A stretch of 9,431 nucleotides of DNA from Candidatus Saccharimonadia bacterium (GCA_023268595.1 JALQUD010000034.1:1-9431), one strand, 5' to 3'; counted from the first letter of the stretch, positions 1 to 6,080 are shown. Made by a program: numbers and translations. The notes: a model not told the origin generated them from the letters alone.

Positions 1-332
1 GCTATTTCTCATCTATTGCCATATTGGTCGCCGGCTTGCTGTTCGCGTTCCTAGGCGCCAAACCACCGCGCCCTATCGAGTATCGCATCGATTCCCAGGG
101 TCTCGTCGTCGGGCGGCGCAGGTTCTCGTATGGTGATTTTAGGTCGGTCTGGGTGTCCGAAACCATGCCGACGCTCAACCTCGTACCGCTCAAGCGCTTC
201 GCACCCGTGTTGGTCGTGCGTTGCGATCCCAAGATCGTAACGGAAATCGTCGATGCCCTTTCTGCGCACTTGCCTATGCAGGCCCCGCAATCGGATGCCG
301 TTGACGGTCTGATCCGTAAACTCAAAGTCTGA
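1..332 (+). CDS. C-terminal part of a membrane-anchored protein of unknown function (5' end outside window)
   Basis: The frame is open from the first complete codon at base 3 to a TGA at 330-332, so the true start lies upstream; the TTG at 24 is not needed. The visible part begins with a hydrophobic stretch of about 18 residues ending in FAFLG, probably the last membrane helix. About 80 soluble residues follow, starting with IEYRIDSQGLVV and a YGDF turn. The alternation of short beta strands (YRIDSQGLVV, FRSVWVSE, VLVVRCD) and a final helix resembles small bacterial PH-like membrane-anchored domains, but I cannot name a family. It is the only protein gene on the plus strand and converges on the Rossmann-fold gene with a 75-base gap. 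That gap contains a run of eight C and no convincing terminator. Confidence 0.7.
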   Translation, partial: YFSSIAILVAGLLFAFLGAKPPRPIEYRIDSQGLVVGRRRFSYGDFRSVWVSETMPTLNLVPLKRFAPVLVVRCDPKIVTEIVDALSAHLPMQAPQSDAVDGLIRKLKV

Positions 333-407
333 GCTCCCCTGACCCCCCCCTGAACCACTCTGAAACACGGTGACGGCGCCGGCGAAAGTCCCCGGCTAGG
401 TCGGATA

Positions 408-1067
408 TCACGCGAAGCGCGAAGTCTGACGGTAAATGAACGGTGCGGCATTACTGTATGCCGGACCCTCGACCTGGTCGACCAATGCTTTGGCGACGGC
501 GATGCGCGGTACGGTCTGCCATGGTGCCCGCGGAGTCAGTGTCAGCGTATAAAAGATCTCGTGCTGGTTAGTCATCACCGGCGAGCGGAGTGTCGTCCAA
601 TCCAGGCCGCTCTCACGCAGCAGACGGATATGTTCTTCCCCGTCGTGGAGTATCCTGCCGGCGGCGACATTGGCGGCAGTGTGCGCCAGATTGCGTAGGA
701 TTGTCGGCTTGTCGCCTTCGTCGTGGGCTTCGGCGCCGGTCAACGTGACGATCCGTTCTATATGGTGGTGCTTCATAGCTGGTATGATGGCGCCGATACC
801 TGCCGTTACCACATCGCGGCTCTTGCTACCCCAGCTTCCCAGGGCACAAATGACCGCTTCGCTGCCCTGCAGGGCTTCTGCGACATGACCGAGGTCATGG
901 ACATCACCTTGGATGACCCGCAATTTTTCTGGGTGTGGCAGCTTTCCTTCGTTTGGAAGACTATTATTAGAATGCGTGAATGCTACGACCGTGTGACCGC
1001 GGCTCAGACACTCCTTCACGACTAACCGTCCGACGTTGCCGGAGGCTCCGAATATCGTCAATCGCAT
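408..1067 (-). CDS. NAD(P)-binding Rossmann-fold protein (atypical SDR / NAD(P)H-binding family)
   Basis: The 219-aa product opens with MRLTIFGASGNVGR, the glycine-rich dinucleotide-binding loop of atypical short-chain dehydrogenases (GASGNVG at residues 7-13). Later features fit the same fold: VIQGDVHD near 51-58, which normally sits near the cofactor adenine, VICALGSWG around 72-80, and RIVTLTGAEA around 105-114. These proteins act on small molecules or as redox-sensing regulators; the substrate cannot be read from sequence. I see no export signal, so it should be cytosolic. The ATG lies only three bases after the stop of the upstream response regulator (TAGGCGATG), so the two are probably co-transcribed and translationally coupled. 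No Shine-Dalgarno sequence better than a weak TAGG is present, which also favours coupling. Confidence 0.92.
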   Translation of the reverse strand: MRLTIFGASGNVGRLVVKECLSRGHTVVAFTHSNNSLPNEGKLPHPEKLRVIQGDVHDLGHVAEALQGSEAVICALGSWGSKSRDVVTAGIGAIIPAMKHHHIERIVTLTGAEAHDEGDKPTILRNLAHTAANVAAGRILHDGEEHIRLLRESGLDWTTLRSPVMTNQHEIFYTLTLTPRAPWQTVPRIAVAKALVDQVEGPAYSNAAPFIYRQTSRFA

Positions 1068-1070
1068 CGC

Positions 1071-1454
1071 CTATGCCGTAGTGGTCGTTTTGCCACCGGT
1101 CGCTGCCGTGACATGTTCTATTAGTTCTTGCGGTGAGGTGCTGGCCTTAAGGATGTACTTGTCCGCACCGAGCGCCAGTGCCTGCTGCACTTCGCTGTCC
1201 TCGTTGAGGTTGCTGAGGATGATGACCTTGGTATTGGGATGCTCGGCTGCTTTGAAGTGCTTTAAGAAATCGACGCCATTCATGATCGGCATCAGCATGT
1301 CGAGCAGTATGAGTGACGGTTCGGCCAGCTTGACGAGCTCAAGCCCTTCCTGGCCGTTATAGGCTACACGTACATCGTGTCCTTCACGCTGAAGAATCAG
1401 GCGGTATGCCTGGTTTAGCGTCTTATTGTCTTCGATTACGAGTACGTCTGCCAT
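1071..1454 (-). CDS. Single-domain response regulator (receiver only), copy 1
   Basis: The 127-aa protein is a complete CheY-like receiver with no output domain. The acidic pocket is E8/D9, the phospho-acceptor is D52 in LILLDMLMP, the switch Ser is S81 (VIILSN), and the conserved Lys is K103 (YILKA). After the receiver there is only a short TGGKTTTTA tail. Receiver-only proteins act through protein contacts or pass phosphate along a relay; no histidine kinase is present in the window. A strong promoter (TTTACA, 17 bp, TACAAT) lies just upstream, so the gene can be expressed apart from the other regulator. An AGGT near 1462-1465 is the only ribosome-binding candidate and lies close to the predicted transcript end. 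The Rossmann-fold gene follows after three bases. Confidence 0.95.
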   Translation of the reverse strand: MADVLVIEDNKTLNQAYRLILQREGHDVRVAYNGQEGLELVKLAEPSLILLDMLMPIMNGVDFLKHFKAAEHPNTKVIILSNLNEDSEVQQALALGADKYILKASTSPQELIEHVTAATGGKTTTTA

Positions 1455-1471
1455 ATGTGTTACCTGTCTTT

Positions 1472-1500
1472 ATTGTAGGCCGTCGGGAATGATATGTAAA
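1472..1500 (-). promoter_or_regulatory. Sigma-70-type promoter of the receiver-only regulator at 1071-1454
   Basis: On the minus strand TTTACA (1495-1500) and TACAAT (1472-1477) are separated by exactly 17 bases. Each hexamer matches the consensus at five of six positions. Initiation would fall near 1465, leaving a leader of only about 11 bases before the ATG at 1454. Confidence 0.65.
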
Positions 1501-1515
1501 ACGCTTGCGTTGTGC

Positions 1516-1932
1516 TTATTTACCCACCGGATGCGCTGCATCCTCTTCGGCTTCGTCGCCGTTCTCGGGTTCGAGCATATTGTCTATGAGTTTGATGAGG
1601 CCCTGCGGTGAAGTCCAGGCCTTGATGATGCATTTATCGGCACCAAGTCGTAACGCTTCATTGATTTCAGGAGCGTTGTCGATGTTCGTGAATACCAGGA
1701 TCTTGGTGTTCGGGTGGTCTTTGTCGATGTCGTAGCTCTGTAGAAACTCTACGCCGGACTTTATCGGCATCAGCAGGTCCAGGAGAATGATGTCGGCACT
1801 GAAGGCTTCCAGCTTTTCCAGTGCCTCGTCGCCGTTGAATGCTGATTCGACGGTGTGTTTCTCGCGCTCCAGGATCAGCCGGTAAGCAAAGTTCAGATCC
1901 TTATCGTCCTCTACGATCAAAATGTTAGCCAT
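1516..1932 (-). CDS. Single-domain response regulator (receiver only), copy 2
   Basis: The 138-aa product is a CheY-like receiver paralogous to the 127-aa neighbour. Both share N14, the AYRLIL segment, the phospho-acceptor at D52, LMPI, HPNTK, LGADK and the TSPQ stretch. Pocket residues are E8/D9/D10, D52, T82 (LVFTN) and K104. It differs in a C-terminal acidic extension after the receiver (EPENGDEAEEDA, then HPVGK) that could recognise a partner. An AGG-rich site (ACGAGGT), about 10 bases from the ATG, supports this start. The gene lies 61 bases upstream of copy 1, and that gap contains the copy-1 promoter. The pair looks like a local duplication whose copies may share or compete for one kinase, but no kinase is visible here. 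Confidence 0.95.
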   Translation of the reverse strand: MANILIVEDDKDLNFAYRLILEREKHTVESAFNGDEALEKLEAFSADIILLDLLMPIKSGVEFLQSYDIDKDHPNTKILVFTNIDNAPEINEALRLGADKCIIKAWTSPQGLIKLIDNMLEPENGDEAEEDAAHPVGK

Positions 1933-1994
1933 AAGCGCAGTACCTCGTATGTTTATACACTGTTTTTACCATACCGACCTCATGACGTACAGCG

Positions 1995-2015
1995 AAAAAA
2001 CTAACATCTGTCAGT
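1995..2015 (-). terminator. Weak intrinsic terminator after the 597-aa repeat-protein gene
   Basis: Read on the minus strand, ACTGAC and GTTAGT can form a six-pair stem with one G-U and the loop AGAT, followed directly by TTTTTT. It begins 13 bases past the gene's stop. The stem is short and AT-rich, so termination may be partial, with readthrough into the regulators possible. Confidence 0.4.
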
Positions 2016-2027
2016 CGCACGGCACAT

Positions 2028-3821
2028 CTATCGGCCGTGGGAGGCCAGACGGTTGCGCACTATCCGTGTCAGAGTGGCTGTCGCCAGCATCAGGACGATG
2101 ACGATTGCTGCCAGCACCGGCAAGCCGATTTTGAAACCGCTGGCCTGTTCGGTGCCGTCATGCTGAGAGGACGATCCGAGTACCGTGCCGGTGGTCTGGC
2201 TGACATCGCTCAGATCGGTGGCGGCTGGAGTCGGCTGCGCTTCGCCAGTGGTCTGCGGTGTGCTGGCTGTCGCCGGTTTGGCGGCCGCTTTGGCAGGCCG
2301 TAAGTTCTGGACGGGTGCTTCCTGCTGCATCTGGTACACCTTTATGTCGCTGATGGGTGGTGTGCCATCAGCCGGTTGTTCCGCCAGTTTCTGGATATCG
2401 AAGTTGCCTAACCAGTTACCGAGTACGTTGATGAACAGTGCGCCAAACCAGTCATCAAGTTTGAAATTCGAGTCGGTGATGTTCAACAGATTTATACCGG
2501 CTTGGGCCGAACCGCTCGTAGCGTTGCCGCCGGTGCGGTTGCCGGTCACCGATGCATCACCCGACGCTGCTTTGACGGATATGTTGTTGGTAATGGAGCT
2601 CTGCGATCCACTTGCTCCAGCAGTCTGGGCACTTCCCTGCGATGTCTGGATGCCGCTGCCGAGCATGGCGGTATTGGCCCCTGGGGCTGGCACGATCATC
2701 CCCATCCATTTGCCTAGCACGTTCACGAATACCAGCAGACTGTTCTTGGCTACCACTTGCTGCCCGGTCAGGTTCATGACCGTCATGCTGGTCGCGGCAT
2801 TACCGCTGGTAGCGTCACCGCCCGTGCGGTTTTCCTTCACGGTCGCGTTGCCGCTGGTGGCGGAGGCGTCAAGATTGTTACTGACCGACGTCCGCCCTTG
2901 TTCGGCGGCAGTGGTCGGAATGGCACCTTGTGCAGCCAACCCGTCAACGATTGATTGCGGAACCAGGATGTCGCCCTGCACGTTGCTGTATATATTGATG
3001 ACGCCGACGAATGAATTCTTGGCGCTGATGGCTGAGTTAGCGATGTTGACCACGTTCGCCAAGGCAGTCGCGTTGCCGCTGGTGGCATCGCCACCTGTCC
3101 GGTTACCGCTGACGGTCGCATCGCCGCTACCGGCGGATAATACGATGTTATTCAATATGTCAGCTAAACCGGCGCTGGTCTGGAGGTTGCCATTGCCGCC
3201 CTGACTGGCATTGGCGTTGGGGCTTGCCGGAGTATTGCTGCAGTACGGCATGAGCGTGGTCGGATCGATGACGACGTTGCCCTGGATATCGTCGCGGATG
3301 TCGCAGTTGAACGTCTGGAAATTGCCCGCCGTCATACCATTGGCATTGGCTACGTTGACGTTCGTCGCCGAAGCCTGGCTATTGCCACTCGCGGCATTAC
3401 CACCCGTCCGGTTGTCTTTGACGGTCGCATCACCACTGTTGGCGTTAGCCTTGACCGTCGTGTCGATGGAAGCTTTAGGCGTTTGGTTGCTGCTCGGCTT
3501 GGACGATGTAGCCGCTGGAGTATCGGCCGTCTGTGCGGTCGACTGCGTCGGCGCCGCTGTTGGCGAGGGGCTCGAGCTAGACTTTGGCGTATCCAGCGTG
3601 CCGGCGGAGTCGACCGGTGCGACCTGTAGCGAGGTGTCGGTTGGTTTGTCTGTGGCTGGGTTTGGAGTGACAGAAGAAGTCGTGGCTGGTATCTGGGTCG
3701 GCGATGACTCGTCAGCTAATGTAGGTAGTGGTATCAGGACCAATGCTGTCGCGACCAATCCGCCGCATATCAGTTTGGAGATGGTGTGCCGGTCGCCCAG
3801 TGAGCGTAACTTCTCTATCAT
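2028..3821 (-). CDS. Exported, C-terminally membrane-anchored protein with four NRTGG repeats
   Basis: The 597-aa protein starts with a signal peptide (hydrophobic core about 19-34, probable cleavage after LPTLA at 36). A Pro/Ser/Thr-rich low-complexity linker follows to about 115. Four repeat units carry the core SG(D/N)A(T/S)V..NRTGG.A.SG at about 129-146, 232-249, 323-340 and 420-437. Units 2-4 continue into a second conserved half of hydrophobic residues around (F/I)(V/I)N(V/I)LG.W.G, near 270-287, 361-377 and 458-474. Unit 1 instead has FNCDIRDDIQGNV plus two Cys (173 and 194), the only exported cysteines. A second Pro/Thr/Ala linker leads to a membrane helix at about 564-585 and a basic RNRLASHGR tail. 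No LPxTG motif is present. The ATG has a strong AGGAGG six bases upstream and a normal signal peptide. The Asn/Gly ladder suggests a beta-solenoid surface protein. Function unknown. Confidence 0.9.
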   Translation of the reverse strand: MIEKLRSLGDRHTISKLICGGLVATALVLIPLPTLADESSPTQIPATTSSVTPNPATDKPTDTSLQVAPVDSAGTLDTPKSSSSPSPTAAPTQSTAQTADTPAATSSKPSSNQTPKASIDTTVKANANSGDATVKDNRTGGNAASGNSQASATNVNVANANGMTAGNFQTFNCDIRDDIQGNVVIDPTTLMPYCSNTPASPNANASQGGNGNLQTSAGLADILNNIVLSAGSGDATVSGNRTGGDATSGNATALANVVNIANSAISAKNSFVGVINIYSNVQGDILVPQSIVDGLAAQGAIPTTAAEQGRTSVSNNLDASATSGNATVKENRTGGDATSGNAATSMTVMNLTGQQVVAKNSLLVFVNVLGKWMGMIVPAPGANTAMLGSGIQTSQGSAQTAGASGSQSSITNNISVKAASGDASVTGNRTGGNATSGSAQAGINLLNITDSNFKLDDWFGALFINVLGNWLGNFDIQKLAEQPADGTPPISDIKVYQMQQEAPVQNLRPAKAAAKPATASTPQTTGEAQPTPAATDLSDVSQTTGTVLGSSSQHDGTEQASGFKIGLPVLAAIVIVLMLATATLTRIVRNRLASHGR

Positions 3822-3843
3822 GGTTCCTCCTCTCCCTACCCTG

Positions 3844-3921
3844 TCATATCTCGTTGGACTTCCTGGCCTGCCGCTCGATTTCGCACATCATGCGGTCGAG
3901 TAGGCCGGCCAGATCGTCCAA
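3844..3921 (-). CDS. Possible short ORF upstream of the 597-aa protein gene (25 codons from TTG, no ATG)
   Basis: A 41-codon frame (3969-3844) is open between an in-frame TAG and a TGA lying 22 bases before the next gene's ATG. Its residues look protein-like: LDDLAGLLDRMMCEIERQAR would form an amphipathic charged helix. There is no early ATG. TTG at 3921 gives 25 residues; the first ATG gives only 15. A GAGG lies 14-17 bases before the TTG, which is far. It may be a remnant of a broken gene, a leader peptide or chance. Confidence 0.2.
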   Translation of the reverse strand: MDDLAGLLDRMMCEIERQARKSNEI

Positions 3922-3983
3922 ACCAATCTCTATCCGAACCTCACTTTCTTGTTTTTTGTGTTGGCGTTTCTACCGGTATGTCG

Positions 3984-4007
3984 CCCGGGCCGGTAAGCCG
4001 GCCCGGG
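3984..4007. repeat. Perfect 10-bp GC-only hairpin between two repeat-protein genes
   Basis: CCCGGGCCGG and CCGGCCCGGG are separated by the four-base loop TAAG. Neither strand has a T-run after it, so it is not a classical intrinsic terminator. In the minus-strand transcript it lies between the 203-aa and 597-aa genes, where it could stabilise the 3' end of the first message, mark a processing point or cause pausing. Confidence 0.6.
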
Positions 4008-4065
4008 AACACATGCAACCTGGAAACGTAATGTGCTGTTGTCCAGCTATCATTCCATCGTTTCG

Positions 4066-4091
4066 CTAACGTCGCCTCACCGCGGCGTTAG
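4066..4091. repeat. Hairpin just downstream of the 203-aa protein gene
   Basis: CTAACGTCGC pairs with GCGGCGTTAG through ten pairs, one of them G-U, around a six-base loop. It starts 10 bases after the TAG at 4102-4104. No T-run follows on the minus strand. With the GC hairpin at 3984-4007 it makes two stem-loops in the 280-base gap, which could lower downstream expression or protect the upstream message. Confidence 0.5.
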
Positions 4092-4101
4092 GCAAAACGG
4101 A

Positions 4102-4713
4102 CTAGTGGCTGACGTTCAGCGTAGTCGTAGTGTTGCTGGTGTTGGTTGCTGCGCCGGTCGCTGCGTTGCCGCCGGTGCGGTTGTCGCTGACGTTAGCGTT
4201 GCCCGAACGTGCGTTCTGGGCGTTGTTGTTGGTGACCTTGACTTCGGTAGCGTTCAGCATGTTGTTCTCGGTCTTGGTGTTGACGTCGACGCTGTTCTTG
4301 CTGTCGCGGCCTGAGCCAGTGACGGTGCCGGTGCTGCCAGAAGTGCTAGCTGCTGAACCTGCACCGCTACCACCAGCGTTGGAGCTGCTGTTGTGGGTCA
4401 CGGTAGCGCTGGTGCCAGTGGTGCTGGCGTTAGCTGCAGCGCCGGTGCCGGCAGTGCCGCCTTCGGTGTTGTCGCTGACGTTAGCGTTGCCGGTACGTGC
4501 GTTCTGTGGGTTGTTGTTGGTCGACTCCAGGGAAGTCAGGTTGGCGCTGTTGTTCTTGGTGGTGTCTTTGACATCAACGTAGTTGGAAGAGTCCTGGCCG
4601 GTCTCGCCCAGGCTGCCATTGGCGCTAGCGCCGACGACGCCGACCACTCCTGCTGTCAGTCCAAGGCCTGCGATGACTGCCGAAGCGACCTTCACGGATA
4701 CTAGTTTTTTCAT
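4102..4713 (-). CDS. Secreted Asn/Gly/Thr-rich protein with two 59-residue repeats
   Basis: The 203-aa product has a clear signal peptide (MKKLVSVK, hydrophobic core 9-28, probable cleavage after GASA at 31). Two ungapped repeats occupy residues 39-97 and 135-193; by my alignment 37 of 59 positions are identical. Each runs G.DS.N.VDV..., then TNNN.QNAR(T/S)GNANVSDN, then GG.A.TGAA. A Gly/Ser/Thr/Ala linker (about 98-134) separates them. The core of the second repeat (SGNANVSDNRTGGNAATG) matches the repeat core of the 597-aa neighbour. There is no membrane anchor and no cysteine, so it should be released or join an extracellular assembly. The start is fixed by AAAGGAGGGG, AGGAGG being nine bases from the ATG. 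A 24-codon ORF ends two bases upstream. Regular Asn and Gly spacing suggests a beta-solenoid or amyloid-like fold. Function unknown. Confidence 0.9.
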   Translation of the reverse strand: MKKLVSVKVASAVIAGLGLTAGVVGVVGASANGSLGETGQDSSNYVDVKDTTKNNSANLTSLESTNNNPQNARTGNANVSDNTEGGTAGTGAAANASTTGTSATVTHNSSSNAGGSGAGSAASTSGSTGTVTGSGRDSKNSVDVNTKTENNMLNATEVKVTNNNAQNARSGNANVSDNRTGGNAATGAATNTSNTTTTLNVSH

Positions 4714-4715
4714 AA

Positions 4716-4790
4716 TTACTCCCCTCCTTTGGTGGTAACGTTTCTTCGGGCAGGTTGCTCACCCGATTCGGAGGCGTATGGATGTTCCAT
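4716..4790 (-). CDS. 24-codon small ORF translationally linked to the 203-aa secreted protein
   Basis: ATG at 4790 is preceded by a perfect AGGAGG (4794-4799), three bases away, which is closer than ideal. The frame encodes MEHPYASESGEQ followed by PARRNVTTKGGE, then TAA. The stop is two bases before the ATG of the secreted protein, and its last codons contain that gene's ribosome-binding site. It sits 26 bases after the stop of the 168-aa gene, so all three appear to be one transcript. The peptide has no signal or membrane segment. It could be a coupling or leader ORF controlling access to the downstream site, or a genuine microprotein. The AGGAGG alone could also be incidental. Confidence 0.45.
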   Translation of the reverse strand: MEHPYASESGEQPARRNVTTKGGE

Positions 4791-4816
4791 ATTCCTCCTG
4801 ATCGGACGACCAATCG

Positions 4817-5323
4817 CTATTGGCTGCTACTCCTTGAGTTGACATTCAACTGGACGGAGGAACTACTGGAGTTGCTGGCCCCATTGCCGGACGTAGTGCT
4901 GCTGTGGCTGGAATCTACCGATATGTCGGTAGTGGCGCCGTTCTCGGTGTATGTCTGCTTGAATGAGCCGTTGGCTGGAGTTTCGACCTTCCGGCCGTTC
5001 ACGGTTATCTCGGTCGATGATGACGATTGGGATTGTCCGTTCTGAGTTGACTCATCTCCGTTTGCCGGTGTCTGCATCTCATCCTCCTGTTTAGTAGTTT
5101 CCGAGTCTGCCTGGTTGGAGCTCTGTGTACGGTTGCTACTTCCACCGGTCGTCAGGTTCCGCTCCGAAGCATTACCGAATAGGCTATACATCCCGGCGAA
5201 TGCTATGACTGCCATAGCACCGGCGAAGCCGATTGCCGTCATTCTGCGGTGTCCGGTGCTCAGGATCCGGCTGACGGCATGCCGTTGTTGACGTTGCATC
5301 GATGCGCTATCGTTGTCGTTCAT
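4817..5323 (-). CDS. Single-pass membrane-anchored Ser/Asn-rich exported protein
   Basis: The 168-aa protein has a basic cytoplasmic N-terminus (RQQRHAV and GHRR), one membrane helix at about 29-49, and a long polar outside part. That part is low complexity (Ser, Asn, Thr, Gln) except for residues 104-137, which look like a small beta hairpin: EITVNGRKVETP, then NGSFKQTYTENGATTDISVD. The last 30 residues are Ser-rich with QLNVNSRSSSQ at the end. There are no cysteines. It is the first gene of the run leading to the 24-codon ORF and the repeat proteins, so a role in the same surface structure is a reasonable inference. AAGGAAAGGA about 9 bases before the ATG supports the start; M9 is an alternative without a comparable site. 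I do not recognise a named family. Confidence 0.85.
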   Translation of the reverse strand: MNDNDSASMQRQQRHAVSRILSTGHRRMTAIGFAGAMAVIAFAGMYSLFGNASERNLTTGGSSNRTQSSNQADSETTKQEDEMQTPANGDESTQNGQSQSSSSTEITVNGRKVETPANGSFKQTYTENGATTDISVDSSHSSTTSGNGASNSSSSSVQLNVNSRSSSQ

Positions 5324-5386
5324 AACACGAATCCTTTCCTTACCACATTATTGACTTCCCTGCCACAGCATAAAAGCGTAAGCCCA

Positions 5387-5395
5387 AATATAGCA
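5387..5395 (-). promoter_or_regulatory. Candidate extended -10 promoter for the exported repeat-protein locus
   Basis: The minus strand reads TGCTATATT, an extended -10 element (TGn plus five of six consensus bases). It would start transcription about 57 bases before the 168-aa gene. I see no convincing -35. No other promoter is obvious before the 203-aa gene, so it may drive the whole group. The rest of the 5324-5503 gap is AT-rich and otherwise featureless. Confidence 0.35.
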
Positions 5396-5503
5396 TGCGC
5401 TTATGGTAGTCACTATGAACAAAACCACCTTCTGGCCAATTCCACAACAATGCTAACCAGAAGCGTAACGATATTACCCGTTGTAATAAAATATTTGCAC
5501 ACT

Positions 5504-5532
5504 AAAAAAAGACCCTCGCGATGAGGGTCTTT
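5504..5532 (-). terminator. Intrinsic terminator of the RRM protein gene
   Basis: AAAGACCCTC and GAGGGTCTTT form a perfect ten-pair stem around GCGAT. Read on the minus strand, the stem runs directly into TTTTTTT (5504-5510). It lies about 30 bases past the RRM stop, separating that gene from the exported-protein locus. Confidence 0.9.
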
Positions 5533-5563
5533 CCGTTGTAGCGCAAACTACGGGGCGAAGCTA

Positions 5564-5884
5564 CTAGTAGCGGCGGTCGTCGTTGCGGCGCTGTGGGCGG
5601 TCGTTGCCGCCGCCGAATGGACGGCGCTCGCGTGGTGCCTGAGGCTTGGCGGCGTCGACGGCGATAGCACGGCCGTTCAGTTCCTTGCCGTTCAGCTGGT
5701 CGATTGCAGCCTTAGCTTCGTCGTCAGTTTCCATCTCGACGAAACCGAAGCCCTTGGAACGGTTGGTGTCGCGGTCCATGACGACCTTGGCTGAAGCCAC
5801 GGTGCCGGCGCTGGCGAAGAAATCTTCCAGTTCCTGGTCGGTCACACTGTAAGCGAGTGAACCTACGAATAATTTGCTTGCCAT
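5564..5884 (-). CDS. RRM-domain RNA-binding protein
   Basis: The 106-aa protein is one RNA recognition motif plus a basic tail. RNP2 is LFVGSL (5-10) and RNP1 is KGFGFVEM (44-51), with the aromatic residues that stack on RNA bases (F6, F46, F48). The spacing MDRDTNRSKGFGF and the end GRAIAVDAAKP are those of the glycine-rich-type RRM found in cyanobacteria and many other bacteria. Residues 81-106 are Arg/Gly/Asp-rich and disordered, probably adding nonspecific RNA affinity. Such small bacterial RRM proteins are linked to cold response and RNA chaperoning; the role here is inferred. CAAGGAGA about 8 bases before the ATG fixes the start. It has its own promoter, a leader of about 180 nt and its own terminator, so it is a monocistronic unit. 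Confidence 0.96.
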   Translation of the reverse strand: MASKLFVGSLAYSVTDQELEDFFASAGTVASAKVVMDRDTNRSKGFGFVEMETDDEAKAAIDQLNGKELNGRAIAVDAAKPQAPRERRPFGGGNDRPQRRNDDRRY

Positions 5885-6071
5885 TTGGTATTCTCCTTGT
5901 ACCGGTGGTACGTGAACTTCATTGAAGGATATCTGGCATTGCGGTGCGAACGATTGGACCAGGTAGCTGCGCTTCGACGAACGTGACTGTTAACTTCTAG
6001 AACGGTTCCCCTGTCGAATCGTGGTGTTCCGCGCCGTCAGGAGGCTTTTGCAGCGTATTTCTAGTATCGGT

Positions 6072-6080
6072 ATTATACCA
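6072..6080 (-). promoter_or_regulatory. Extended -10 promoter of the RRM gene, giving a leader of about 180 nt
   Basis: The minus strand reads TGGTATAAT, a perfect TATAAT with the TGn extension; no good -35 is visible. Transcription should begin near 6065, while the RRM ATG is at 5884. The 180-base leader has no supportable ORF, and its length recalls the leaders of cold-shock genes, which suggests post-transcriptional or autogenous control. Its fold was not computed. Confidence 0.6.

Noticed and set aside
333..407. A terminator between the convergent genes at the left end
   Set aside because: A small GCCGG/CCGGC stem exists, but no T-run follows on either strand, so no terminator can be supported.
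2028..2130. A sortase LPxTG anchor at the C-terminus of the 597-aa protein
   Set aside because: The helix and basic tail are present, but no LPxTG-like motif precedes them, so simple membrane anchoring is the better reading.
2503..3440. A CRISPR-like or tandem DNA repeat array from the repeated NRTGG coding segments
   Set aside because: Copies are about 90-100 codons apart, diverged at DNA level and in frame; they are protein repeats.
2185..3903. Long plus-strand open frames (2185-3204 and 3211-3903) opposite the anchored repeat protein
   Set aside because: They mirror the repetitive Ala/Thr/Gly codons of the real gene, show the repeat period, and lack a convincing start signal; the minus-strand frame has a signal peptide and a strong ribosome-binding site.
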